From Agromyces laixinhei (GTDB taxonomy: Bacteria; Actinomycetota; Actinomycetes; Actinomycetales; Microbacteriaceae), in assembly GCF_006337065.1 (NCBI RefSeq), contig NZ_CP040872.1, forward strand, positions 3,038,001-3,102,000: a DNA stretch of 64,000 nt. The letters run 5' to 3'. Position 1 is the first letter of the stretch. Every line of letters begins with the position of its first letter. Below the pieces are notes generated by a model. The model was not told the DNA's origin. It saw only the letters and a program-made list of their open reading frames with translations, and ran no database searches. Made by a program: the position numbers and the translations under genes. Of the stretch, positions 35,503 through 43,344 are shown piece after piece.

Positions 35503-36731
35503 GCCCGATCGACGCGCGCGACGCGATCACCCGTGCCCACCATGAGGAGTGGGCCCGGGTGGTCGCCTCACTCGCGAAACGATTCGGCGACCTCGATATC
35601 GCCGAGGATGCGGCATCCGAAGCCTTCGTGATCGCGGTCGAACGGTGGCCGGCCGACGGTGTGCCGCCCAACCCGGGCGCGTGGCTCACCACGACCGCGA
35701 ATCGCAAGGCGATCGACCGGATCCGGCGTGAGCACAAACGCGACGACAAGCATCGGGAGGCGTTGATGCTGCGCGACGACGACCCGCCCGAGCCGCTCGG
35801 CGCGATCGACGACGATCGGCTGCGGTTGATCTTCATCTGCTGCCACCCGGCCCTTGCGTTGGAGGCGCGGGTGGCGTTGACGCTGCGTATGGTCGGTGGC
35901 CTGACCGTGACCGAGATCGCCCGCGGCTTCCTCGTGCCGGAGAGCACCATGGCGCAGCGCATCACCCGCGCGAAGGGCAAGGTCGCGGCGGCCCGCATCC
36001 CCTACCGGGTGCCGTCGGCGCACGACCTGCCGGAGCGGGTCGCCGGGGTGCTCGCCGTGCTGTTCCTCATCTTCAACGAGGGCTACCTCGCAACCGGCGC
36101 CGACACCGACCCGGTGCGCGCCGACCTGACCGCCGAGGCGATCCGGCTGACGCGCCTGATCCGCACGTTGCTCCCCGACGACGGCGAGGTCGCCGGTCTG
36201 CTGGCGCTGATGCTGCTCACCGAGGCCCGCCGCCCCGCCCGCGTTTCACCTGGCGGCGAGCTCGTTCCCCTCGGCGAGCAGGACCGCCGCGCCTGGGATC
36301 ATGCACTGATCGAAGAGGGGCACGTGCTGGTGCGCGAACGCCTCGATTCCGGGGTGGCACCCGGTCGCTTCCAACTGCTCGCTGCGATCAACGCTGTGCA
36401 CACCGACGCGCGCGACGCCCGCGACACCGACTGGTCGCAGGTCGTCGCCCTGTACGACCAACTGGAGCGCCTCGACCCCTCGCCGATCGTCGCGCTCAAC
36501 CGCGCGATCGCCGTCGCCGAACTCGCAGGCCCGGATGCCGGGTTGACGATCATCGATCGTCTCGCTGATGCACTGAACGGGTATCACGCCCTCCACGCCA
36601 CGCGCGCCGAACTGCTGCGCAGGCTCGACCGCCGCACCGAGTCACGAGCTGCCTACGATCGTGCCATCGCTCTCGCGGGCAACACCGCCGAGACGGCCTA
36701 CCTGGCTCGCCGCCGCGACGAACTCGGTTGA
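35499..36731 (+). CDS. ECF42-type RNA polymerase sigma factor
   Basis: A 410-aa protein starting at GTG 35499. Sigma region 2: DIAEDAASEAFVIAVERWPA; region 4: VALTLRMVGGLTVTEIARGF then LVPESTMAQRITRAKGK. A long C-terminal TPR-like extension follows (LFLIFNEGYLATGA, QLLAAINAVH, NRAIAVAELAGPDAGLTIID), needed for activity in ECF42 proteins. Adjacent DGPF protein as expected; it probably controls its own operon. Confidence 0.93.
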   Translation: MSPIDARDAITRAHHEEWARVVASLAKRFGDLDIAEDAASEAFVIAVERWPADGVPPNPGAWLTTTANRKAIDRIRREHKRDDKHREALMLRDDDPPEPLGAIDDDRLRLIFICCHPALALEARVALTLRMVGGLTVTEIARGFLVPESTMAQRITRAKGKVAAARIPYRVPSAHDLPERVAGVLAVLFLIFNEGYLATGADTDPVRADLTAEAIRLTRLIRTLLPDDGEVAGLLALMLLTEARRPARVSPGGELVPLGEQDRRAWDHALIEEGHVLVRERLDSGVAPGRFQLLAAINAVHTDARDARDTDWSQVVALYDQLERLDPSPIVALNRAIAVAELAGPDAGLTIIDRLADALNGYHALHATRAELLRRLDRRTESRAAYDRAIALAGNTAETAYLARRRDELG

Positions 36732-36749
36732 TGCGGCGAGCCGGCCGGC

Positions 36750-37073
36750 CTACATGCTGTCGTCGGCGACCGGGCCGCCCTCGCCTTCCCAGGTCTCAAG
36801 GCGGCGAACCTTCGCATCGGTGAACTTGCGACGTACCCCGTAGCCACCGACCGAATCCTCGTCGATGAAGACCACGCCGTAGGACTCGAGCACCGCCAGC
36901 AGTCTCTCCTGCTCGTCGAGGCTGAGCGCCTCGCCGCCCTTCTCGAACCGGCGTACTCGTTGCTTCTCGATATCCGCGTCAGCAGCGATGACCTTCGCGG
37001 AGACCTGGGTGAGGGCGCGCGCGGCACGGGCGAGATCCGGTGTGAGATGCGACGTCATTGCCATGACACTCAT
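36750..37073 (-). CDS. HTH-type regulator, XRE-like
   Basis: A 107-aa protein taken from ATG 37071-37073 (MSVMAMTSHLTPDLARAARA); ATG 37064 or 37058 could also serve. ALTQVSAKVIAADADIEKQR is an HTH of the XRE/antitoxin kind, and ESYGVVFIDEDSVGGYGVRR in the C-terminal part is frequent in short XRE regulators of alphaproteobacteria and actinobacteria. Target unknown; convergent with the ECF42 gene. Confidence 0.75.
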   Translation of the reverse strand: MSVMAMTSHLTPDLARAARALTQVSAKVIAADADIEKQRVRRFEKGGEALSLDEQERLLAVLESYGVVFIDEDSVGGYGVRRKFTDAKVRRLETWEGEGGPVADDSM

Positions 37074-37108
37074 TCTGCCGCGAGTCGCGAATCTCTGCAT
37101 CTGAGCTC

Positions 37109-37411
37109 CTACTGCGCCGAACACTCGGGCGCTGTACCCCGGAGATCCTGCACGAGCTGCGGGGTGCGCCACTGCCCGATCGTCGTCAGCCAGCGGCCGA
37201 CGGGATATGACAATCGCACCACGAAGTAGTTGACGTACTCGATCACGCCGAAGGCCCCGACGGCCAGCGGCAACAGCATCGCACCGACGGTACCGGGCCA
37301 CCACAGGACGACGCCGACGAGGCCGATCGTCGCGCGACGTCTCGGTCGAGCACAGCGAAATCTGATCCGCTTGCCAACCGGACGGGCGGCATGTACTATC
37401 GCCGGATGCAT
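37109..37411 (-). CDS. small membrane protein, probably 5'-truncated by the resistance locus
   Basis: Frame up to 100 aa ending in IEYVNYFVVRLSYPVGRWLT and QWRTPQLVQDLRG. The C-terminal half (hydrophobic GLVGVVLWWPGTVGAMLLPL, then EYVNYF...LSYPV) looks like a genuine actinobacterial membrane protein. The N-terminal part (MHPAIVHAARPVGKRIRF) runs antisense through the promoter of the ABC-F locus and does not look natural. I infer that the original 5' end was replaced when the locus arrived; a complete short gene cannot be excluded. Confidence 0.4.
   Translation of the reverse strand: MHPAIVHAARPVGKRIRFRCARPRRRATIGLVGVVLWWPGTVGAMLLPLAVGAFGVIEYVNYFVVRLSYPVGRWLTTIGQWRTPQLVQDLRGTAPECSAQ
37371..37399 (+). 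promoter_or_regulatory. promoter of the ABC-F/MFS operon
   Basis: TTGCCA (37371-37376), 17-bp spacer, TACTAT (37394-37399). The expected start site 7 nt after the -10 falls on 37406, the A of the leader ATG, so the leader ORF is probably translated without a Shine-Dalgarno. An AT-rich patch (GCGAAATCTG, 37356-37365) upstream might bind a WhiB7-like activator; that is speculative. Confidence 0.65.
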
Positions 37412-37426
37412 TTGTACTTCCTGTGA
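37406..37426 (+). CDS. leader peptide MHLYFL, candidate attenuation sensor
   Basis: ATG CAT TTG TAC TTC CTG TGA, placed at the predicted transcription start and 140 nt before the ABC-F start codon. Antibiotic-resistance ABC-F genes are often controlled by drug-stalled translation of such short upstream ORFs. The same ORF is preserved in the decayed copy at 31259-31279. Confidence 0.6.
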   Translation: MHLYFL

Positions 37427-37458
37427 CGGCCGAGTCAGGCCCTCCGCGCTCGTTGAGT

Positions 37459-37505
37459 CGATCCGAGCTTGCGGCGGCCGCTCGTTCTCGATCCTGTACG
37501 GATCG
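37459..37505 (+). promoter_or_regulatory. alternative RNA stems in the ABC-F leader
   Basis: GGATCG at 37500-37505 can pair with CGATCC at 37489-37494 (6-bp stem, 5-nt loop TGTAC) or with an identical CGATCC at 37459-37464. Mutually exclusive stems downstream of a leader ORF suggest an attenuator. The stems are short, so this needs folding analysis. Confidence 0.4.
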
Positions 37506-37565
37506 TCGTCACTTGCGCACGTTCCTGCTCTGTCAGGTGCCGTGCGTCGTATCGAAGGAATTCGA

Positions 37566-39221
37566 ATGCTCAACCGAACCAGGCATCATCCGGCGCGCCA
37601 TCGCGCACAGCTCATCGCTTCAGACATCTCCGTGATGCGCGGGGCAACGCCCGTGCTGAGTCGCGTCGACCTCACCATCACCCCGGCGTCACGCATCGCG
37701 ATCGTGGGAGAGAACGGGCGCGGCAAGTCCACCCTGCTGCACGTACTCGACGGAACCCTCGTTCCCGACGCCGGCTCCGTACAACGCATCGGGACACTCG
37801 GCGTCGCTGCACAGGAGATGCCCGCAGGCGATGACCGCACCGTCGGCCAGGCCGTGGCCGAAGCCATCGCTGCACCACTCGCCGCGCTGGCATCACTCGA
37901 CTCCGCTGCGCTCGCTCTCTCGGATGGCGCGGCAGACGCTGCGGAGCGTTACGCCGATGCGTTGGAGGAAGCCGAGATACTCGACGCCTGGGATGCCGAG
38001 CGCCGCGTGCAGGTCGCGCTCGAAGCCCTCGACGCCGAGACCGACCCCGACCACCTGCTCGGCGAGCTCTCGGTGGGGCAGCGGTATCGCGTGCGTCTGG
38101 CGTGCCTGCTGGGTGCCGAAGACGACTTCCTGCTGCTCGACGAGCCCACCAACCACCTGGATCGCAGCGGTCTCGACTTCTTGAGCACGCAGCTCCGGTC
38201 GCGCAACGGCGGTGTGGTCGTCGCCACGCACGATCGTGCGTTGCTCACGGATGTTGCGGAGACCATCGTCGACCTCGACCCGTCGCCGGACGGTCGAGTG
38301 CGCGTGTACGGCGGCGGCTACGCCGGCTACCGCGAGGGACGGCGGGCCGAGCGCGAACGCTGGGAGCAGGAATACGACCGCCAACAAGCCGAGCACGCCC
38401 GACTGCACGACCGCCTCAGTTCCGCCCAGAACCGGCTCGTGTCGGGATGGCGACCGGAGAAGGGCACGAACAAGCACGGGCGGGCGACCCGCGCGGGCGG
38501 ACTCGTGCAGAGTGTGCACCGACGTCAGGAACAGCTCGAAGCCCACGCGGTGACGATGCCGGAGCCCCCGCAGCAGTTCCACTTTCCCGAGCTGTCGACG
38601 AGAACCGGCGCGCTGCTGCTGAGTGCCGATGACATCAGCGTGGCGGAGCGCTTGGCGGGCCCGATCTCGTTCTCGCTCTCGCACCGTGGTCGCCTGGTCG
38701 TGACCGGTCCGAACGGGGCCGGCAAGTCGACCCTGCTGGACGTCATCGCCGGCGAGCTGCAACCAGACACCGGCTCCGTTCGGATGCCGCAGAACGTACG
38801 TCTGGGCTACCTGCGGCAAGAGAACGACCTGCCGCTGCAGCGGCGCGCGAGTGAGGTCTACGCGACCCACGTCGATGCGCTCCACGCAGCAGGGAGGATG
38901 CATGCGTCGGAAGCGATCGGGCTCTCGCAACTCGGCCTCCTGCGCGCTCGTGAGTCGAGCAAGCGGATCGGTGAGTTGTCGATGGGACAGCAACGACGCC
39001 TCGACCTCGCGCTGGTGCTGGCGACAAGACCCCACGTGCTGCTGCTCGACGAACCCACCAATCACCTCTCGATCGCCCTCGTCGACGAACTGACCGAAGC
39101 GCTCGGCGCGACGCAAGCTGCGGTCGTGCTCTCCACCCACGATCGGCAGCTCCTCCGCGACATCGACGGTTGGCCATCACTGCACGTGAGTGCTCTGGCG
39201 AGAAGGGAGGCTCTGGCATGA
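37566..39221 (+). CDS. antibiotic-resistance-type ABC-F ATPase (ribosome protection)
   Basis: 551 aa from ATG 37566 with GAAGGAATTCGA upstream. Two ABC modules, no membrane segment: Walker A GENGRGKST (48-56) and GPNGAGKST (381-389); signatures ELSVGQRYR and ELSMGQQRR; Walker B LLLDEPTNHLD and LLLDEPTNHLS. The basic linker between them (about 255-345, rich in Arg/Gln/Glu) is where ARE ABC-F proteins reach the peptidyl-transferase centre to displace macrolides, lincosamides or pleuromutilins. It overlaps an MFS efflux gene by 4 bp. Drug specificity cannot be read from sequence. Confidence 0.92.
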   Translation: MLNRTRHHPARHRAQLIASDISVMRGATPVLSRVDLTITPASRIAIVGENGRGKSTLLHVLDGTLVPDAGSVQRIGTLGVAAQEMPAGDDRTVGQAVAEAIAAPLAALASLDSAALALSDGAADAAERYADALEEAEILDAWDAERRVQVALEALDAETDPDHLLGELSVGQRYRVRLACLLGAEDDFLLLDEPTNHLDRSGLDFLSTQLRSRNGGVVVATHDRALLTDVAETIVDLDPSPDGRVRVYGGGYAGYREGRRAERERWEQEYDRQQAEHARLHDRLSSAQNRLVSGWRPEKGTNKHGRATRAGGLVQSVHRRQEQLEAHAVTMPEPPQQFHFPELSTRTGALLLSADDISVAERLAGPISFSLSHRGRLVVTGPNGAGKSTLLDVIAGELQPDTGSVRMPQNVRLGYLRQENDLPLQRRASEVYATHVDALHAAGRMHASEAIGLSQLGLLRARESSKRIGELSMGQQRRLDLALVLATRPHVLLLDEPTNHLSIALVDELTEALGATQAAVVLSTHDRQLLRDIDGWPSLHVSALARREALA

Positions 39222-40516
39222 GCCGGAAGAATCCCGACCTGCTGCGCGCGCTCAGGCCGCTGGGCGACCGCGACTACCGGCTGCTGTTCGCCGCGGTCGG
39301 CATCGAGGTGTTCGGCACCGGCATGTGGACGATCGTCATGGTGTTCCAAGTGCTCGCGCTCGACGACAGCCCACTGGCACTCTCGGCAGTCGCAACGGGC
39401 CTCAGCCTTGGCCTGTTGGCGTTCTCGATCCTCGGCGGGGTCGCCGCTGACCGCTTCTCGAAACGACGCATCATCATCACGGTGCAGGGGCTCACCGCTG
39501 CGGTCATGAGCACGGTGGCGGTGCTGTCCCTCAGCGGGTCGATAGAGCTGTGGCACGTCGGAGTCGCGTCGTTCGCGATGGGGGCCGGAAGCGCGTTCTT
39601 CTATCCCGCATACAGCGCCTACCTGCCGCACGTGCTCCCGCCGGAACAGCTCCTCGCGGCGAACGGCCTCGAAGGGGCGCTGCGACCCTCGATGGGGCAA
39701 GGCCTCGGACCGGCGCTCGGCGGGATCATCGTCGGTGCGTTCTTCCCAGCCATCGGGGCGGTCGTCGTCGCGGCATCGTATGCGATCGCGTTCGTCATCG
39801 TGCTCCTTCTCAGCCGGCGTGACGAGGTGACCGAGTCGACGTCGACCGAGGAGCGAACCAGCGTGTGGGGTGACCTCCGCGCGGGCGTTCGCTACGTGGC
39901 CGGCACACGCTGGTTGCTCTGGACGCTGATCTTCGGATCGTCGCTCGCGCTCATCATCCAAGGGCCGATCGAAGTGCTCTTGCCCTTCCTGACCCGAGGC
40001 CGATTCGAGGACGCGGAGGCCACTTTCGGCATGCTCCTGGCCGCGTTCGGAATCGGTGGTGCAGTCGGTTCGCTCGTGGTGTCATCCCTGAAGCTGCCGC
40101 GCCGCTACCTGACATTCATGATCGTCTGCTGGGGCGGAGGCACGCTCCCGCTCGTGCTGATCGGCCTCGCGGACCACCTCATGCTGATGCTCGCCGCCCT
40201 GTTCGCCGTCGGAGCCGCGACCGGCGCCGGCGTCGTCATCTGGGGGACGCTGTTGCAGCGGCTCGTGCCGCTCGACATGATCGGCCGCGTCGCAAGCCTC
40301 GACTTCTTCGTCTCGATCGCCTTCATGCCGGTCTCGATCGCGATCGCCGGTCCCCTGTCACTCCTCCTCCCGGTGGAGACCATCTTCATCATCGCCGGGC
40401 TCATACCGCCGATACTCGCCCTGGTTGCCCTCGCCGCGGGCCGGATGCAAAGCACGGAGCTGCAGCGCCCTCTGGACACCGAAGAGACCGAACGCTCGCC
40501 GCAGGCGAGCGCATGA
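39218..40516 (+). CDS. MFS drug efflux transporter coupled to ABC-F
   Basis: 432 aa from ATG 39218, which overlaps the ABC-F stop (ATGA). Twelve predicted helices: GDRDYRLLFAAVGIEVFGTG at the start, the MFS loop GGVAADRFSKRR after helix 2, and a second half beginning at about 220. It resembles the Tap/Mef-like 'MFS_3' enterobactin/macrolide exporters. The coupling mirrors the mef-msr macrolide pair known from streptococci, in the opposite gene order. The substrate is inferred from that analogy. Confidence 0.88.
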   Translation: MSRKNPDLLRALRPLGDRDYRLLFAAVGIEVFGTGMWTIVMVFQVLALDDSPLALSAVATGLSLGLLAFSILGGVAADRFSKRRIIITVQGLTAAVMSTVAVLSLSGSIELWHVGVASFAMGAGSAFFYPAYSAYLPHVLPPEQLLAANGLEGALRPSMGQGLGPALGGIIVGAFFPAIGAVVVAASYAIAFVIVLLLSRRDEVTESTSTEERTSVWGDLRAGVRYVAGTRWLLWTLIFGSSLALIIQGPIEVLLPFLTRGRFEDAEATFGMLLAAFGIGGAVGSLVVSSLKLPRRYLTFMIVCWGGGTLPLVLIGLADHLMLMLAALFAVGAATGAGVVIWGTLLQRLVPLDMIGRVASLDFFVSIAFMPVSIAIAGPLSLLLPVETIFIIAGLIPPILALVALAAGRMQSTELQRPLDTEETERSPQASA

Positions 40517-40590
40517 GTGCTCGAGATCCGAGGTTTGATCTCCGTCTCAAGCGGGAGGCGCGCGCTCGAGTCGGCGCGTAGTCTCCAACG

Positions 40591-40719
40591 ATGGACACCG
40601 TGTCAATGATCATGGGAGCGTCGATCGCTTCGGTCGCATGGATCGCTATCGTGCCCTGGTCGAAGCTCAAGCGGCTCAAGGAACTCGACGAGCGTGCGAA
40701 CGACTCCGTGAACGAGTAG
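40591..40719 (+). CDS. small 42-aa membrane protein
   Basis: ATG at 40591: MDTVSMIMGASIASVAWIAI, then VPWSKLKRLKELDERANDSVNE and TAG. One hydrophobic helix is followed by an amphipathic charged tail with alternating Lys and Glu, a frequent architecture of real small proteins. No clear Shine-Dalgarno. It sits in the 234-bp gap between the MFS stop and the convergent DHA2 gene. Confidence 0.45.
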   Translation: MDTVSMIMGASIASVAWIAIVPWSKLKRLKELDERANDSVNE

Positions 40720-40750
40720 CCTGCTCCGGCTGTCGTGCCGGCGCCGGAGC

Positions 40751-42385
40751 TCACGATTTCGCGCGCGCCGACGCCCGCAGCCTGAGCGCGGCGACGAGCC
40801 CGAGGGCGAGGAAGACCGATGCGACGAGAAGCGCCCATCGCGTGCCATCCGCGAAGCCGGCGGCAAGGGCGTCGACCGCGGTCGAGGTGTCGTCGCCGAG
40901 AGGGCTGGAGGTTCCCTCCGCGCGCAATTGGGTGATCGTGGTTCCGGCAGATTGCCGGGTGCTCTCGGCGAGCGAGCCGGCAGCCTCCCCGGTGATTCCC
41001 GCCTGGCTCAGCGCCGAGGGGAGAGTGATCGCGAGGGAGATCGAGAGGGCGGCTCCGGCGAAGGCGGTGCCGAGGGCGGAGCCGACCTGGCGAACGGTGC
41101 TCTGGGTTGCAGCGCCCTGACCGGATGTCGCGGCGGGCACGTCGCGAAGCACCGTGCCGGTGAGCTGTGCCGACGCGAGGCCGAGGCCGAGACCGTAGAC
41201 GATCAGCGGAATCGCCACGAGCCATCCCGGTGTCGTGCCCTGGATGAGCACTGCCAGCACGACGACGCCCACCAGTTCGAGCGCCAGCCCGATGAGCACC
41301 GTGCCCGCGGAACCGAACCGCTCGGCAAGGTGGCGGGCGGAAGCGCCGGAGAGGAAGGCCCCGATCGCCATCGCCGCGAGCACGAGGCCGGCCCCCATCA
41401 CGTCGAGGCCCAGGGCGTTGACGAGGTACAGCGGGAAGACGAAGATGATGGCGAACTCGCCGACTGCGACGGTCGCTGCGGTGATGTTGCCCCACGAGAA
41501 GGTCGGCAACCGGAAGAGCCCGAGGTCCAGCAGTGCGGAACGATGGACCCGCTCCCGATGCCGTTCCCAGACGACGAAGAGCACGAGGGTGACCGCCGCG
41601 ATCGCCAGTGCGATCGGGACGATGGAGATGGGCGCGGTCGCCGGCCAGACCCAACCGAAGATCTCCAGGTCGGCTTTCGGCGTCCACCAGCCGAGTTCGG
41701 GCCCCTCGATGATGGCGAAGACCAGCGTGCCGAATCCGATGCCGCTGAGCAGGGCGCCGTCGACATCGGCGCCGGGGCGCGTGTTCTCCCCGCGGGTCTC
41801 GGGAACGGTGAGGATCGTGCCGAGGAACACGAGGGCGCTCAACGGGATGTTGACGAGGAAGATCCAATGCCACGACGCCCATTGCGTCAGTGCGCCGCCT
41901 GCGAGCGGGCCGACCGCGGCCGCTCCGGAGATCACGGCTCCCCAGACCCCGAATGCGGCGGCACGGTACTTGCCGCGGAAGACGGCGTTGACCGTCGAGA
42001 GGGTCGACGGCATGATCATCGCCGCGCCCACCGCCTGCACCGCTCGGGCGGCGATCAGCGGGCCGGCGCTGTCTGCGGCGGCGGCGAAGATGCTTCCCGC
42101 GACGAAGACGACGAGGCCCGCGATGAACAGCGCTCGCCGGCCCCAGCGATCGGCGAGCTTTCCCGTCGACAACAGCAGTGCGGCCAGTACCACCGCGTAG
42201 AGGCTGTTCACCCATTGCGCATCGGTGAGATCGAGGCCGAGGTCGCTGATGATCTCGGGCATCGCTACGCCGACGATCGTGCCATCGAGCACGATCATGC
42301 CGAGGCCGGTCGACACGACGGCGAGCGCCAGCCAGTCGCGCCTGGTCGGCGCTTGAACGGTACCGGCTGCCCGCTGTGAACCCAT
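40751..42385 (-). CDS. DHA2-type (14-helix) MFS multidrug transporter
   Basis: 544 aa from ATG 42383-42385 (MGSQRAAGTVQAPTRRDWLA). DHA2 features: LDGTIVGVAMPEI in helix 1, GKLADRWGRR after helix 2, a VQAVGAAMIMPSTLS helix, GVWGAVISGAAAVGPLAGG, and fourteen hydrophobic segments. A long extracytoplasmic loop follows near the C-terminus (AESTRQSAGTTITQLRAEGT). Likely proton-driven drug export; substrate unknown. Confidence 0.93.
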   Translation of the reverse strand: MGSQRAAGTVQAPTRRDWLALAVVSTGLGMIVLDGTIVGVAMPEIISDLGLDLTDAQWVNSLYAVVLAALLLSTGKLADRWGRRALFIAGLVVFVAGSIFAAAADSAGPLIAARAVQAVGAAMIMPSTLSTVNAVFRGKYRAAAFGVWGAVISGAAAVGPLAGGALTQWASWHWIFLVNIPLSALVFLGTILTVPETRGENTRPGADVDGALLSGIGFGTLVFAIIEGPELGWWTPKADLEIFGWVWPATAPISIVPIALAIAAVTLVLFVVWERHRERVHRSALLDLGLFRLPTFSWGNITAATVAVGEFAIIFVFPLYLVNALGLDVMGAGLVLAAMAIGAFLSGASARHLAERFGSAGTVLIGLALELVGVVVLAVLIQGTTPGWLVAIPLIVYGLGLGLASAQLTGTVLRDVPAATSGQGAATQSTVRQVGSALGTAFAGAALSISLAITLPSALSQAGITGEAAGSLAESTRQSAGTTITQLRAEGTSSPLGDDTSTAVDALAAGFADGTRWALLVASVFLALGLVAALRLRASARAKS

Positions 42386-42509
42386 CGAGTCCCCCGCCCT
42401 TCGTGAACACCAACCTGCCCTGATCACGAGGCGTTCGAATCAACAGAACGATTGATGTCGTCGTTCAGGATGCCACAGCCCGGGCGCTCCTCGACGGCCG
42501 TGCTCGCTC

Positions 42510-42551
42510 GGGGCGGAGCGATGCGTGAATCACGACGCGGCGCTCCGCCCC
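42510..42551. repeat. 11-bp inverted repeat in a gene-free stretch
   Basis: GGGGCGGAGCG (42510-42520) and its exact complement (42541-42551) enclose a 20-nt loop. Function unknown; it could be a terminator remnant or RNA structure. The surrounding 427 bp (42386-42812) show no convincing gene; GACTAGTC at 42771-42778 upstream of the Lrp gene may be part of its operator. Confidence 0.5.
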
Positions 42552-42812
42552 TGCAGATCTGGTGTGCGGTCGAAGAGGATGCGGGTGCTGCACGGCGGGC
42601 TCGTGGCCCGTGCGCATCGAGGCCATGCCTTGTGGGCTTCGGCTCGACCCGACCGCTGATCCGACCTGTTCTCCTGCAACGAATCCCAGGTGACCATGGC
42701 GCGTTCTGCACACCATATGAAACGCTGACCAGCCGTGATGCGCAAGCTCACTCGCCAGACTTGAACGATCTGACTAGTCTGGTCGCAGCACTGACCTCAG
42801 GAGTGATCAAAC

Positions 42813-43286
42813 ATGGCAACCTCGATCGACGCGACCGACCGACGCATCCTTCTCGCCCTCGACGAAGACCCCCGCATGCCGGTTGCGCTGCTGGCGCAGC
42901 GCCTCGGGCTCGCGCGTGGCACCGTTCACGCGCGGCTCGAGCGGATGAAGACGGGTGAGTTGCTGCGACCGCATTCCACACGCATCCGCCCGCAGGCCCT
43001 CGGACGCATCGTCGCGGCATCCGTGCGTGCCGAGCTCGACCAGCACCTGATCACCGAGGCGATCGAGGCGCTGAAGTCCATCCCCGAGGTGCTCGAGTGC
43101 TTCGCTCCGGCAGGCGATGACGATCTGCTCCTCCGCGTCGTTGCGACGACGCCCGATGATCTCTACCGCGTGAGCGAAGAGATCCGCCTGTGTCCGGGGA
43201 TCGTGCGCACCTCGACGAGCCTGTTCCTGCGCGAGGTCATTCCTTACCGGGTGTCGGGCCTGTTGGGGTCTCAATCGAACGGTTGA
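42813..43286 (+). CDS. Lrp/AsnC-family regulator
   Basis: A 157-aa protein. N-terminal winged HTH SIDATDRRILLALDEDPRMP then VALLAQRLGLARGTVHARLE; C-terminal RAM domain with LKSIPEVLECFAPAGDDDLL and IRLCPGIVRTSTSLFL. RAM domains bind amino acids. It lies 58 bp before the MMPL transporter in the same direction and may control it. Confidence 0.92.
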   Translation: MATSIDATDRRILLALDEDPRMPVALLAQRLGLARGTVHARLERMKTGELLRPHSTRIRPQALGRIVAASVRAELDQHLITEAIEALKSIPEVLECFAPAGDDDLLLRVVATTPDDLYRVSEEIRLCPGIVRTSTSLFLREVIPYRVSGLLGSQSNG

Positions 43287-43344
43287 GTGAGGTTTCAACC
43301 GCGCGCGCGATGTCCGGATGCCGCAGGGTTGATGGACTTTCCGC

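Noticed and set aside
37893..39140. 415-codon frame antisense to the ABC-F gene, also present as a fragment opposite the decayed copy
   Set aside because: Its presence in both copies follows from the duplication; no start signal or domain.
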